From positions 2,976,001 through 3,040,000 of the forward strand of contig NC_014655.1 in assembly GCF_000166395.1 (NCBI RefSeq): DNA of 64,000 nt, given 5' to 3'. This document shows, in pieces, positions 33,306 through 42,820 of this stretch. The notes below the pieces were generated by a model. The model made no database searches. It was not told the origin of the DNA and was given only the letters and a program-made list of their open reading frames with translations. How positions within the stretch are numbered: the first letter of the stretch is position 1; each line of letters opens with the position of its first letter. This DNA comes from Leadbetterella byssophila DSM 17132 (GTDB lineage: Bacteria > Bacteroidota > Bacteroidia > Cytophagales > Spirosomataceae). The translations under genes were made by a program, and so were the position numbers.

Positions 33306-35498
33306 ATGGGAAGTGTAACGGAAGGCGTAGCCTCATTTTTTAAAGACTTGCTCAACTTTGAGATGGGGAAAAGTGAATACGATTATAACCCGTCCATAAG
33401 AGACCAAAAGTCCGATAGCGATATTGAAAGATCCGACTTTATTTCCAGGGATTTAAGTTGGCTGAAATTCAATGAAAGAGTTTTGGATCAAGTGAGAAAT
33501 CCGGATCTTAATATTTTTCAGAAATTCAAATTCTTGGCCATCACCGGATCAAACCTAGACGAATTCTTAACGGTGAGGGTAGGAAGTCTATATAATTACC
33601 TTGATTTTGGTAAACCAAGATTGGATTATTCCGGATTACGTGAAACGGCCTTCCGTAAAGTTTTACTAAATCATATCAAGAAATTTTCTGATGAGAGAAA
33701 TAGACTATTTAGGGAAGAGCTTAAGCCTTTGTTTGAGGCAAATGAGTTTAAAATCGTAGAATATTCTGAATTACGGAAGGATCATAGACAATTGGTCAAT
33801 GAGTTTTTTGACCAAATGGTGTATCCTATGTTAACTCCTATGGTTTATGATCATACCCATACATTTCCAATACTACTTCCAAAAAACTTAATTTTAGGTG
33901 TAGTTTCTGTAGATCACAATGTAAATCCGGATTCTGACGATAACAGAAAACTTTCCTTTGTTCAGATTCCTTCAAACCTGCCCAAATTCTTCGAAATAGA
34001 AGATGAAGGAATGGTACTATTTCTACCCATTGAGGATGTAGTAAAGCATAATCTGACTAAGGTTTACAAGAATGTAAAAATCGAAAGTGTGGACCTTTTC
34101 CGAATCATCAGAAATGGTGATTTTGAATTTGAAGATGATGAATTAGATGAGGATTTTGTCAATGAAATGAAAGAAAAAATCCGCGGTCGTCAAGCAGGTA
34201 GGGTAGTATTCATGGTCATTGAAAGTTCACCGTCTACGTACATGATGGATATCCTTAAAAAGAAATGGGATATCGATAAGTATAACATCCAAATCAATAA
34301 TGATCTGATGGATTATACTCGTCTGATGCAGATAGTAAATCACGAGGATTTCAGATCTTACTTGCCGAAATCACCAAGTACCATTCCGCCTACTAACTAT
34401 AATAAGGATATTTCAATCTTTGAGAACATCAAAGAACATGATATCCTACTTCATCATCCTTATAATAGTTTTGAGCCGGTTTTGCATTTGATTGAGCGGG
34501 CTGCAGAGGATCCAAATGTACTATCAATCAAACTTACAATTTATAGATTAGCTAAAAATTCTAGAATCACTGCCGCACTTTTAAGGGCTGCAGAAAACGG
34601 CAAGCACGTTTCTGCCCTATTTGAAATCAAGGCTAGATTTGACGAAGAAAACAATATTAGAGAAGCAGAAAAACTCAGAAAGGCAGGTTGCTTTGTGATC
34701 TATGGTATAGGTTGGCTAAAAACGCACACCAAACTTATGCTAATAGTAAGGAAAGAAGGCAGCAGAGTAGTTCAGTATGCACATATGTCCAGCGGTAATT
34801 ACAATGAAGATACCTCAAGGTACTATACTGATGTAAGCCTTTTAACAGCAAATGAGGCCTATACTCACGATATTGCAGAGTTTTTCAATGCCATTACCGG
34901 ACACTCCCAACCGAAATCATATAACCACTTAATCACTTCACCTAAAGATATGCGAAATGCGATCTTAAGGATGATTCAAAGGGAGATTGACAATCATAAA
35001 AAAGGTAAGACCGCCGGTATATGCTTGAAGATAAACTCTTTGGAAGATAAAGATGTGATAGAGGCATTATATGCCGCATCTCAAGCAGGGGTAAAAGTGA
35101 ATCTTATTATACGAGGTATTTGTTGTCTACGCCCGGGAAGAGCAGGTTTAAGTGAGAATATAAAGGTTAGGTCAATAGTTGGAAATTACTTGGAGCATGC
35201 ACGCATACTTTATTTCCATAATGCCGGTGAGCCCGAAGTTTTTGTGGGTAGTGCTGACCTAATGGTGAGAAGTTTTGATAAGAGGATAGAGTCTCTATTC
35301 CAAGTAACTAATGAACAATTGTCCGCCCAACTGACCCATATTCTCAAAGCAAATCTGGAAGACAATTACAACGCTTATGAATTATTAGAAAATGGGGAAT
35401 ATGTGAAAGTAGAAACTAAAGATTTGCCTACTCTTAATGTTCACCAATATTTCTATGAACGGGATCAACAAAATTTGCTTACCGATAAATTATTCTGA
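33306..35498 (+). CDS. ppk1: Polyphosphate kinase 1
   Basis: Reversibly polymerises the gamma-phosphate of ATP into polyphosphate. The 730-residue protein has the N domain start FISRDLSWLKFNERVLDQ at about 46-63, preceded by a non-conserved 45-residue extension, and the catalytic phospholipase-D-like halves: YAHMSSGNYNEDTS (phospho-accepting His at about 492) and YFHNAGEPEVFVGSADLMVRSFDKRIE (second His at about 637). The SADLM and ARFDEENN motifs are also present. Extension upstream of the family start is accepted because no ATG lies closer. msrA follows 3 bp later, suggesting one stress-related transcript. Confidence 0.95.
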   Translation: MGSVTEGVASFFKDLLNFEMGKSEYDYNPSIRDQKSDSDIERSDFISRDLSWLKFNERVLDQVRNPDLNIFQKFKFLAITGSNLDEFLTVRVGSLYNYLDFGKPRLDYSGLRETAFRKVLLNHIKKFSDERNRLFREELKPLFEANEFKIVEYSELRKDHRQLVNEFFDQMVYPMLTPMVYDHTHTFPILLPKNLILGVVSVDHNVNPDSDDNRKLSFVQIPSNLPKFFEIEDEGMVLFLPIEDVVKHNLTKVYKNVKIESVDLFRIIRNGDFEFEDDELDEDFVNEMKEKIRGRQAGRVVFMVIESSPSTYMMDILKKKWDIDKYNIQINNDLMDYTRLMQIVNHEDFRSYLPKSPSTIPPTNYNKDISIFENIKEHDILLHHPYNSFEPVLHLIERAAEDPNVLSIKLTIYRLAKNSRITAALLRAAENGKHVSALFEIKARFDEENNIREAEKLRKAGCFVIYGIGWLKTHTKLMLIVRKEGSRVVQYAHMSSGNYNEDTSRYYTDVSLLTANEAYTHDIAEFFNAITGHSQPKSYNHLITSPKDMRNAILRMIQREIDNHKKGKTAGICLKINSLEDKDVIEALYAASQAGVKVNLIIRGICCLRPGRAGLSENIKVRSIVGNYLEHARILYFHNAGEPEVFVGSADLMVRSFDKRIESLFQVTNEQLSAQLTHILKANLEDNYNAYELLENGEYVKVETKDLPTLNVHQYFYERDQQNLLTDKLF

Positions 35499-35501
35499 GT
35501 C

Positions 35502-36119
35502 ATGAGAAAGTGGACGCTATTATTTTGGATAATTTTGCTTACAGGAAACGCGGCTTGTTCGCAGAAAAAACATAAGGATATGAGTAACTTACAAGAAGCC
35601 GTTTTGGCAGGAGGGTGTTTCTGGTGTACAGAAGCCATGTTTAAACAATTGAAAGGAGTAGATCACGTTGAATCCGGCTATGCAGGTGGAACGGTCATCA
35701 ATCCTACTTACGAACAAGTATGCTCTGGGACCACCGGTCATGCAGAAGTAATAAAAATTTGGTATGATCCAAACGTGATCACATTTACAGGATTGTTGGA
35801 AGTTTTCTTTAAAACACATGATCCCACTACCTTAAATAGACAAGGAAATGATGTAGGTACTCAGTATAGATCTGCCATTTTCTACAGAAACGAGGAAGAG
35901 AAGAAAATCTCCGAAGAGATCATCAAAGAATTAGATGCTTCAGGATACTATTCAGATAAGATTGTGACCTCTTTGGAACCTTTGAATAATTATTTCGCTG
36001 CAGAAAACTATCATCAAGATTATTTTAGAGTGAAAGGTGACCAAAATCCCTATTGCCAAATGGTAGTAAAACCTAAATTGGAAAAATTTGAGAAGGTATT
36101 TAAAGATAAGATCAAATAA
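35502..36119 (+). CDS. msrA: Peptide methionine (S)-S-oxide reductase, lipoprotein form
   Basis: Repairs oxidised methionine in envelope proteins. The 205-residue protein has a lipoprotein signal with lipobox NAAC (Cys ~20) and the catalytic motif GGCFWCTEAMF (Cys at about 39 and 42), followed by SGYAGG, and GHAEVIKIWYDP and GTQYRSAIF substrate-site segments. No MsrB domain is fused. The stop overlaps the start of the HIT gene by 1 base (TAATG), so translation is likely coupled. Confidence 0.93.
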   Translation: MRKWTLLFWIILLTGNAACSQKKHKDMSNLQEAVLAGGCFWCTEAMFKQLKGVDHVESGYAGGTVINPTYEQVCSGTTGHAEVIKIWYDPNVITFTGLLEVFFKTHDPTTLNRQGNDVGTQYRSAIFYRNEEEKKISEEIIKELDASGYYSDKIVTSLEPLNNYFAAENYHQDYFRVKGDQNPYCQMVVKPKLEKFEKVFKDKIK

Positions 36120-36517
36120 TGGCCAGCATTTTTAGTAAAATCGTAGCAGGAGAAATCCCTGCACATAAGATTGCGGAAAACGATGAGTTCTTAGCTTTCT
36201 TAGACGTTTTCCCTTGTCATGAGGGGCATACATTAGTAATCCCTAAGAAGGAGGTAGACTATCTCTTTGATCTAGATGCAGATACTTATACCCGTTTGTT
36301 TGAATTTGCCAGGTCAATTGAACCGGCCATTAGAAAAGCAGTACCATGTCTTCGAGTAGGTTTAGCCGTTGTGGGATTAGAGGTGCCACACGTACATATC
36401 CATTTGATTCCTATGAACTCCATGTCTGATATGGATTTTACAAACAAATTAAAGGTGAGTCAGGAAGAATTAGCAGCTACTGCCCAGAAGATACGCTCTT
36501 TCGTTCCATTACAATAA
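36119..36517 (+). CDS. HIT-family nucleotide hydrolase
   Basis: A 132-residue histidine-triad protein; such enzymes hydrolyse nucleoside phosphoramidates or dinucleoside polyphosphates. The triad HVHIHLIPM is at about residues 91-99, and SIFSKIVAGEIPAHKIAENDEFLAFLDVFP is the conserved N-terminal strand-helix. Length is standard. It is the third gene of the ppk1-msrA-HIT unit. Its last 41 bases overlap the 3' end of the convergent flippase gene. Confidence 0.93.
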   Translation: MASIFSKIVAGEIPAHKIAENDEFLAFLDVFPCHEGHTLVIPKKEVDYLFDLDADTYTRLFEFARSIEPAIRKAVPCLRVGLAVVGLEVPHVHIHLIPMNSMSDMDFTNKLKVSQEELAATAQKIRSFVPLQ

Positions 36518-37973
36518 CAAATGCGAGGAACACTAGGCAAATGCCGCATTGCAAAACAAAATTCCCCACGGAAGCTTTTGCGTCCCTAAAAGAATACAGG
36601 ATAATTATACCGGCAGCTATTGCCAAATACAAAAGCACTCTCCCCGTTTCATACGGAATGGGATAGTGCTTTTGTCCTAATATATAGCAAGCCCCCACCA
36701 TCATCAGAGAAGACAAGGCAAAGGCTATGGCACAGCCCATAAATCCGTAAACAGGTATCAAAAGAATGTTTAATGCCACAGTTACGCACATGGTTCCTAT
36801 GGTAATATAAGACCCATATTGGGTTTGATCACTTAATTTGAACCATATGGACAAGTTTCCATACAGGCCGATAAATAAATTGGCCAACAGTAACACCGGC
36901 ACCACCTCTAGGCCATATCTGTAGTTCTCTCCCAAGATTAGTGCAATGATGTTCAAGTTAACACTTACCCCTATCCAAATGACGATACAGGCTATAGTAA
37001 ACCATTTGGTACTCAAGGCAATCATCCCCGGAGAGTTCTTGTCTCCTACTTTTGAAAAGAATAATGGCTCTGCAGCATATCTATACGCCTGAACCACCAG
37101 GGTCATGAAGATGGAAAGCTTGTAAACATTAGCGTATAATCCAAAAGCCTCGTCTACTGACGGAAACTGAGGGTAGAATCCGGGAGGGAGGAATTTTCGG
37201 AATAAAAGTCGGTCAGCTACTAAATTGATAGATCCTGCCAGACCCATGATCATCAAAGGCCAGGCATACTCCAGTATCTTCTTCAATTCTGTTTGGTTCC
37301 ATTGCATTTTAAATCCAACAAACTGTTTCCAAAGCAGGAGTAGAGTCAGTAAACTGGCAATGTAGTTAGCAAAGATGATATAATCTGGACCATCTTCTAC
37401 GGAATAGAAATTTTTCACCCAGTAGGCCTGATCCGTTAAAAACTTTCCACTTAACACACCTTGACAAAAGAAAATGAAAAATAGTGTTGCTCCTATGGTC
37501 AAAAAGATGTTCGCTAGCTTGATAGCCACGAAGGTCTTCGCTTGTTGATTTGCCCTTAATTTCACAAAAGCAATGGCACATACTGCATCCACCCAAAGGA
37601 TGACTGCAAAAAGTATAACCAGATGGCTTGCATCCGGGAAATTTAGCGCTACCGCAATTTCCTCGGAAAAGAAAATAATCAGACCGGATAGCGTGGCGCC
37701 AAAGAGAATGATGAAAGTTAAGATTAAGTTGAAATACTTCTGTTGATTTTCCTTCTTAGAAGCAAAGCGAAAGAAAGCGGTCTCTAAGCCGAATGTATAG
37801 ATGATATTTAAAGGAACTACCAAGGCATAGAATAAGCCATTTTCTGCTAATAACTCCCTGTTTTCGAATACTCTAGTGTAAAGGGCCACCATCAGCCAGT
37901 TCAGTAGCCTACCTACTATAGTACTCATTCCGTATAAAACGGCATCGCCGGCCAGCTTCTTAAGAAAACTCAT
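36477..37973 (-). CDS. Polysaccharide-type flippase (Wzx/MurJ-like MOP superfamily)
   Basis: A 498-residue protein with about fourteen membrane helices. It opens with LAGDAVLYGMSTIVGRLLNWLMVALYTRVF, the usual MOP-superfamily first helix with its G-x-x-R-x-x-N pattern, and includes QAYRYAAEPLFFSK typical of O-antigen or lipid-linked sugar flippases. It would move an undecaprenyl-linked glycan across the membrane; which one is unknown. Promoter is 18 nt upstream. The stop codon lies inside the HIT gene, giving a 41-bp convergent overlap. Confidence 0.8.
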   Translation of the reverse strand: MSFLKKLAGDAVLYGMSTIVGRLLNWLMVALYTRVFENRELLAENGLFYALVVPLNIIYTFGLETAFFRFASKKENQQKYFNLILTFIILFGATLSGLIIFFSEEIAVALNFPDASHLVILFAVILWVDAVCAIAFVKLRANQQAKTFVAIKLANIFLTIGATLFFIFFCQGVLSGKFLTDQAYWVKNFYSVEDGPDYIIFANYIASLLTLLLLWKQFVGFKMQWNQTELKKILEYAWPLMIMGLAGSINLVADRLLFRKFLPPGFYPQFPSVDEAFGLYANVYKLSIFMTLVVQAYRYAAEPLFFSKVGDKNSPGMIALSTKWFTIACIVIWIGVSVNLNIIALILGENYRYGLEVVPVLLLANLFIGLYGNLSIWFKLSDQTQYGSYITIGTMCVTVALNILLIPVYGFMGCAIAFALSSLMMVGACYILGQKHYPIPYETGRVLLYLAIAAGIIILYSFRDAKASVGNFVLQCGICLVFLAFVIVMERKSVSSGQ

Positions 37974-37990
37974 ATATTTACATTGGTGGC

Positions 37991-37998
37991 CAAAGTTA
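37991..37998 (-). promoter_or_regulatory. -7 box TAACTTTG for the flippase
   Basis: CAAAGTTA on the plus strand, 17 nt upstream of the ATG at 37973. Confidence 0.5.
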
Positions 37999-38046
37999 CA
38001 CGGAAAATCTATCTCAAAAAAAACTTAAAAATTTTTTGCAGATTCT

Positions 38047-38076
38047 TTTGCATTTAAAAATTAGCTGCTACCTTTG
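38047..38076 (+). promoter_or_regulatory. Promoter for tRNA-Leu (and possibly tig)
   Basis: TTTG at 38047-38050, an 18-nt spacer and TACCTTTG at 38069-38076: the full Bacteroidota consensus. The tRNA begins 22 nt later. Confidence 0.75.
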
Positions 38077-38098
38077 CAGCCCGAAACAATGATTTACT

Positions 38099-38180
38099 GC
38101 GGGCGTGGCGGAACTGGTAGACGTGCTAGACTTAGGATCTAGTGCCGCAAGGCGTGGGGGTTCGATTCCCTCCGCCCGTA
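38099..38180 (+). tRNA. tRNA-Leu (anticodon TAG)
   Basis: The 82-nt sequence folds as a type II tRNA: acceptor GCGGGCG with CGCCCGT (G-T closing pair), D-arm GGCGGAACTGGTAGACG, anticodon loop CTTAGGA with TAG, an extended variable arm TGCCGCAAGGCG and T-arm GGGGGTTCGATTCCCTC. The long variable arm and the discriminator A support leucine. CCA is not encoded. Confidence 0.95.
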
Positions 38181-38187
38181 CTTCTGA

Positions 38188-38217
38188 CCCTTCAACCGGC
38201 TCGGTTGAGGGGTTTTT
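38188..38217 (+). terminator. Terminator after tRNA-Leu, before tig
   Basis: CCCTTCAACC pairs with GGTTGAGGGG around a 5-nt loop, followed by five Ts. It lies 21 nt before the tig start. Confidence 0.8.
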
Positions 38218-38238
38218 AAATTTTAAAACCTCAGTTAA

Positions 38239-39582
38239 ATGCAGACAAAATTCGATAAAGTGTCTTCTACCCTAGGAAATCTTAAGGTGGAGGTTAGCGA
38301 AGCGGATTATAAGCCTTCCGTAGAGAAGAAGATCAGAGAATACGCAAAAACTGCGCAGGTGAAAGGCTTTAGACCAGGACATGTGCCTATTCCTTACATC
38401 AAAAACCTGTATGGAAAAAGCATATTGGTAGATGAAGTAATCAGAATAGCAAGTGACGCTGTTAATAATGTAATCAAAGAGGAAAAATTGAACATCGTTG
38501 GTGAGCCTAAGCCAACTGAAGATTCTTTCCAAATTGACTGGCATAAGCAAAAAGATTTCACTTTTGAATATACTTTAGGTTTCGCATCTGCATTTACAGT
38601 AGACGTGAATAGCATTCCTGCTATCACTCAATACGAAATCGAGCCTTCTGAAGAGCAAGTTCAAAACTCCATCGAAGACCTTAAGAAGCGCTTTGGAGTG
38701 GATAAAGAACCAGAAGTTTCTGCTGAAGGAGATATCATCTTTGGTAAACTTTCTCAAGAATCTACAGAATTCTTCTTCCAGTCTGGAATTCCTACTGACA
38801 AAGTAAAAGCTGATGCTAAAGCTCAGTTCATTGGTTTGAAAAAAGAAGATACTATCAAATTTGATATCCAATCCATCTTTGAAACCGCTCGTGAATTAGG
38901 TTTTGCCACAGGTAAATCTGACGAAGAGGCTGAACAATTGCAAGGTGAATTCACGTTTGTAGTAGAGAGAATCTCTCGCGTAGAACCTGCAGAACTTAAT
39001 CAAGAATTCTTTGATAAAGTGTTAGGTGCTGATAAGGCGAAGGATGAGAAAGAATTTGTAGAACAAGTTCGCGCTATCATTAGCGAAAACTACAACCGTG
39101 AATCAGATTTCTTATTTGATTTTGAAGTTGAAAAAGCTCTTCTTGATAGCGTAACTATAGAACTTCCTGAAGAATTCTTGAAAGAATATCTTTTAGAAGT
39201 TAACCAAGGTAAAGCTACTGCTGAAGACTTGGAAAGAGAATTTCCTGCTATCTTGAGAGGAATCAAATTAGATTTCATCCGTGCTGAAGTAGCTAAAGAT
39301 CATGAGATCAAAGTGGAATACAATGACGTTGTAGAAGAAGTGAAATCTGAAATTCGTGGATACTTCGGTGGTCAAGCCGGATTTGACGGAATGGAAGAGT
39401 TCATAGACAATATGGCGAAGAAACAATTGGACGGAACCAACAAGGAAAACACTCGTAAATACTTCGAAAGAGCATTCGGAAGAAAGGTGTTGAATTTCCT
39501 TAAAGAGAAAGTTCAAAGAAACAAAGAAAGCGTATCCGTAGAGAAGTTCAATGAACTTGCTTCGGCTTCCTATAAAAATTAA
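38239..39582 (+). CDS. tig: Trigger factor, ribosome-associated chaperone
   Basis: Binds nascent chains at the ribosome exit and has PPIase-like domain. The 447-residue protein has the ribosome-docking N-terminal domain with GFRPGHVPIPYIKNLYG (corresponding to the family's GFRxGxxP signature) at about 42-58, a central domain with weak FKBP-type similarity (about 150-240) and a long helical C-terminal arm. Bacteroidota trigger factors are usually divergent in the middle, as here. It sits 58 bp after tRNA-Leu with a terminator between, and 116 bp before clpP. Confidence 0.93.
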   Translation: MQTKFDKVSSTLGNLKVEVSEADYKPSVEKKIREYAKTAQVKGFRPGHVPIPYIKNLYGKSILVDEVIRIASDAVNNVIKEEKLNIVGEPKPTEDSFQIDWHKQKDFTFEYTLGFASAFTVDVNSIPAITQYEIEPSEEQVQNSIEDLKKRFGVDKEPEVSAEGDIIFGKLSQESTEFFFQSGIPTDKVKADAKAQFIGLKKEDTIKFDIQSIFETARELGFATGKSDEEAEQLQGEFTFVVERISRVEPAELNQEFFDKVLGADKAKDEKEFVEQVRAIISENYNRESDFLFDFEVEKALLDSVTIELPEEFLKEYLLEVNQGKATAEDLEREFPAILRGIKLDFIRAEVAKDHEIKVEYNDVVEEVKSEIRGYFGGQAGFDGMEEFIDNMAKKQLDGTNKENTRKYFERAFGRKVLNFLKEKVQRNKESVSVEKFNELASASYKN

Positions 39583-39602
39583 ACTTACGTGACGGACTCG
39601 AG

Positions 39603-39634
39603 TCGGGCAGCGGTTTTTCCCTGCCCGATTTTTG
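39603..39634 (+). terminator. Terminator after tig
   Basis: TCGGGCAG (39603-39610) pairs with CTGCCCGA (39621-39628) around a 10-nt loop, then a T-rich tail. Confidence 0.85.
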
Positions 39635-39698
39635 TATTTTTAGGCTTTGAACTTTTACCCTGATTTCCATTGTTTTCTATAAATAATCAAAACATATT

Positions 39699-40376
39699 AT
39701 GAACTTCGGAGAAGAATTTAGAAAATATGCGGTACATCATGCCGGAATTTCGGGTCTAACCTTTGATGATTATGTAAAACATAATGTCACTAACATGACT
39801 CCGAACATCATTGAGGAGCGTCCTATGCGTTTCGCCGCTATCGACGTGTTTTCCCGTTTGATCATGGACAGAATCATCTTTGTTGGGACAGGAATAGATG
39901 ATCAAGTAGCGAATATTGTGGTAGCTCAATTGCTTTTCCTAGAGTCAGTTGATGCTAAAAAAGATATCCTTATGTATCTGAACAGTCCAGGTGGATCTGT
40001 TTACGCAGGTCTTGGAATGTATGATACTATGCAGTATGTAAGGCCGGAAGTGGCTACTATCTGTACTTCTCTTGCTGCCTCAATGGGCGCAGTGTTACTT
40101 GCCGGTGGTGCAGCCGGAAAAAGAACGGCTCTTCCTCATGCTCGTGTGATGATTCACCAACCAAGTGGCGGAGCTCAAGGACAGTCCAGAGACATGGAGA
40201 TCACCGTGAAACAAATCATTGAACTTAGAAAAGAGCTTTACGAAATTCTAGCTCAGCATACGGGTAAAACCTTTGAAGAAATTGAAAGAGATTCCGACAG
40301 AGACTACTGGATGAAAGCTGAAGAAGCGAAAGCTTATGGCCTAATCGATGAAGTGCTCTATCGCGATAAAAACTAA
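39699..40376 (+). CDS. clpP: ATP-dependent Clp protease proteolytic subunit
   Basis: Forms the tetradecameric serine protease that works with ClpX. The 225-residue protein has [20 protein letters not shown], the catalytic serine in [14 protein letters not shown] (about 128) and histidine in [11 protein letters not shown] (about 153), with the third member, Asp, in the following helix region. Residues 1-25 are an N-terminal extension relative to enteric ClpP, normal for this phylum. clpX begins 3 bp downstream, so the pair is one unit. Confidence 0.96.
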   Translation: MNFGEEFRKYAVHHAGISGLTFDDYVKHNVTNMTPNIIEERPMRFAAIDVFSRLIMDRIIFVGTGIDDQVANIVVAQLLFLESVDAKKDILMYLNSPGGSVYAGLGMYDTMQYVRPEVATICTSLAASMGAVLLAGGAAGKRTALPHARVMIHQPSGGAQGQSRDMEITVKQIIELRKELYEILAQHTGKTFEEIERDSDRDYWMKAEEAKAYGLIDEVLYRDKN

Positions 40377-40379
40377 GAG

Positions 40380-41645
40380 ATGGGAAAAAGTAAAGAAGAA
40401 AATTGCTCGTTCTGCGGTAGAAGTAAGAACGAAGTAGAAATCCTCCTTACGGGTCAAAGCGGCAATATCTGCAATAATTGTATAGAGCAGGGCCATGAAA
40501 TGATCCAAAGGGAGATCTATGGTGTAGACGTTACTAAACCTAAAAAAAGGGATAAAGGCGGTACCCCAAAATTCGATCTGAAACCTCCTCAGGAGCTAAA
40601 GAAATATCTGGATCGCTTCATCATTGGGCAAGATGAAGCAAAAAAAGTCCTGACAGTGGCCGTTTATAATCATTATAAGCGACTAATGCAGCCTTCCACC
40701 GGTGATGATGTGAACATTGAGAAATCAAATATCATCATGGTAGGTGAAACAGGAACAGGTAAGACTTATTTGGCTAGAACTATAGCAAAAATGTTAGAGG
40801 TGCCTTTTGCCATCGCTGACGCAACTGTGCTTACTGAAGCCGGTTATGTAGGAGAAGATATTGAAAGTATCTTGACTCGTCTCTTACAAGCTGCTGATTA
40901 CAATGTAGAACAGGCTCAAAGAGGGATCGTATACATTGATGAGATTGACAAAATTGCCAGAAAGTCAGATAATCCATCTATCACCCGTGATGTAAGTGGG
41001 GAGGGTGTCCAACAAGGACTTTTGAAACTATTAGAAGGTTCTATAGTGGGCGTTCCACCGCAGGGAGGTAGAAAGCATCCTGACCAGCAATTGGTACAGG
41101 TGAATACGGAAAACATCCTGTTTATCTGTGGTGGTGCTTTTGACGGTATTGCCCGTCATATTGCTAAACGTATCAATACTTCACCAATAGGCTTTAGACA
41201 AGAAGGCAAAGGTGTTAATCTTCAATCAGACGAAAGTTTGATGAGATATGTAACTCAGCAGGATTTGAAATCATTTGGTTTGATTCCGGAGCTAATCGGT
41301 CGTTTACCTCTTCTAACCTATCTGAATCCACTAGATAGAAGTACTTTGAAGAGAATTTTGACTGAACCTCAGAATGCTTTGGTTAAGCAGTATAAAAAGC
41401 TTTTCCAAATGGAAAATATCAGCCTTGAATTTGAAGAAGCTGCTTTAGACTACATCGTTGATCAGGCAGTTAAATTCAACTTGGGCGCTAGAGGCTTACG
41501 CTCCATCTGCGAATCCATCCTCACGGATGCCATGTTTGAATTACCTTCAGATAAGAGCATAAAAGAGTTCCTTGTAACCCTTGATTATGCCAAATCAAAA
41601 TTCGAACATTCCAGTCTTTACGAGATCAGAAAAGACGCAGCATAA
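40380..41645 (+). CDS. clpX: ClpXP unfoldase subunit ClpX
   Basis: AAA+ ATPase that unfolds substrates for ClpP. The 421 residues contain the C4 zinc-binding domain [14 protein letters not shown]...ICNNC (about 8-36), Walker A GETGTGKT (about 122-129), Walker [12 protein letters not shown], the pore loop [11 protein letters not shown], and sensor-2 LGARGLRSI. An IGF-type ClpP-docking loop ([14 protein letters not shown] nearby) is in the usual place. Followed by a terminator. Confidence 0.97.
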   Translation: MGKSKEENCSFCGRSKNEVEILLTGQSGNICNNCIEQGHEMIQREIYGVDVTKPKKRDKGGTPKFDLKPPQELKKYLDRFIIGQDEAKKVLTVAVYNHYKRLMQPSTGDDVNIEKSNIIMVGETGTGKTYLARTIAKMLEVPFAIADATVLTEAGYVGEDIESILTRLLQAADYNVEQAQRGIVYIDEIDKIARKSDNPSITRDVSGEGVQQGLLKLLEGSIVGVPPQGGRKHPDQQLVQVNTENILFICGGAFDGIARHIAKRINTSPIGFRQEGKGVNLQSDESLMRYVTQQDLKSFGLIPELIGRLPLLTYLNPLDRSTLKRILTEPQNALVKQYKKLFQMENISLEFEEAALDYIVDQAVKFNLGARGLRSICESILTDAMFELPSDKSIKEFLVTLDYAKSKFEHSSLYEIRKDAA

Positions 41646-41647
41646 AA

Positions 41648-41677
41648 AAATAGGCCTCGAAAGAGGCTTATTTTTTT
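41648..41677. terminator. Bidirectional terminator between clpX and the S58 peptidase gene
   Basis: Nine-bp stem ATAGGCCTC/GAGGCTTAT (one G-U) closed by a GAAA tetraloop, with an A run before and a T run after. Confidence 0.85.
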
Positions 41678-42762
41678 GATATCATCTTCCGTACTTCATC
41701 AATTGGCAGGGCTTCAACTGTGCCGGAGACTCCCTTTAAAGTTTGAGCCATAAAAAGAGAATTAAGTAACGCCTCCTCCGTGGCTTCAATAGTGGCAAGG
41801 AAGAGCGGAGAGGTGTCATCATTATGAAGCTCTGTGCTCGTGTAATACTTGCTTCCGGGTTTTATTCTAACTTCCTCTGCCGTAGAAAATGCTATCACAT
41901 AATCTCCACTGCCATTAGAAGCAATACCACCTGTCTTCGCTAATCCTAACATCGCCCTTTTAGCTAATCTTTCCAAGTTTCTGGAGCTTAATGGAGCATC
42001 TGTGGCCACTATCATCATACAGGAACCGTCTGCAGGGTCATTTAATTGATCATGTAAAAAATGTTTACCTAAATTCTTACCTACGGGAACACCGTTTATC
42101 TCCAATACCCCTCCGTAGTTACTTTGTACCAAAACACCTACCGTATAGCCGCCGGATTTTTCAGGTAAAACCCGGGAGGAGGTTCCTATTCCTCCTTTCC
42201 AGCCGAAGCAAACTGTGCCGGAGCCCGCTCCTACATTCCCTTCCTCAACAGGTCCTGACTTGGCATTTTTAATGGCATCTAATACATGCTGCTTTGTGAT
42301 TACTCTAGCAGAAATATCGTTTAAGTACCCATCATTTGTTTCTCCTACAAGAAAATTCACAGACTTCACTCTTTCATTTCCCTTTTGACTAAGTGTATAA
42401 TCAATTAGCGCATCTGCCGCCGTAGGAACAGACATGGTATTCGTCAGAATGATAGGCGTTTCTAGATTACCAAGTTCTTTGACCTGGCTAATCCCTGTCA
42501 ATTTGCCAAACCCGTTCCCTATATATATACCGGCAGGGACCTTATTTTGAAATATATTATCTTCATGAGGAAGTATGGCGGTTACCCCGGTATGAATCCT
42601 ATCTCCCTCATGCAGGGTAGTATGGCCCACTTTAACTCCTTTCACGTCTGTGATGGCATTTTGCTTTCCCGGAGTTAAAACACCAATTTTGATTCCCATT
42701 TCACGGGCTCTTTGAGCTTGTAAGCTTAATGATGCTAACATTAAAACGAAGAGTATTTTCAT
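41668..42762 (-). CDS. Secreted P1/S58-family (DmpA-like) aminopeptidase
   Basis: A 364-residue N-terminal-nucleophile-type peptidase with a signal peptide (MKILFVLMLASLSLQAQ). The body starts with GIKIGVLTPGKQNAITDVKGVKVGHTTL, the standard S58 opening, and the nucleophile region is KGGIGTSSRV at about 189-198, where autocleavage before the Ser gives alpha and beta chains in DmpA. GNVGAGSGTVCFGWKGG precedes it. Substrate specificity for D- or beta-amino peptides cannot be told. Monocistronic and divergent from the GH2 gene. Confidence 0.9.
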   Translation of the reverse strand: MKILFVLMLASLSLQAQRAREMGIKIGVLTPGKQNAITDVKGVKVGHTTLHEGDRIHTGVTAILPHEDNIFQNKVPAGIYIGNGFGKLTGISQVKELGNLETPIILTNTMSVPTAADALIDYTLSQKGNERVKSVNFLVGETNDGYLNDISARVITKQHVLDAIKNAKSGPVEEGNVGAGSGTVCFGWKGGIGTSSRVLPEKSGGYTVGVLVQSNYGGVLEINGVPVGKNLGKHFLHDQLNDPADGSCMMIVATDAPLSSRNLERLAKRAMLGLAKTGGIASNGSGDYVIAFSTAEEVRIKPGSKYYTSTELHNDDTSPLFLATIEATEEALLNSLFMAQTLKGVSGTVEALPIDEVRKMISKK

Positions 42763-42820
42763 TTTACACTTTTACTTTGCTCACAAATATCCTATTTTAC
42801 AGGTGAATTCAATCTAAACT

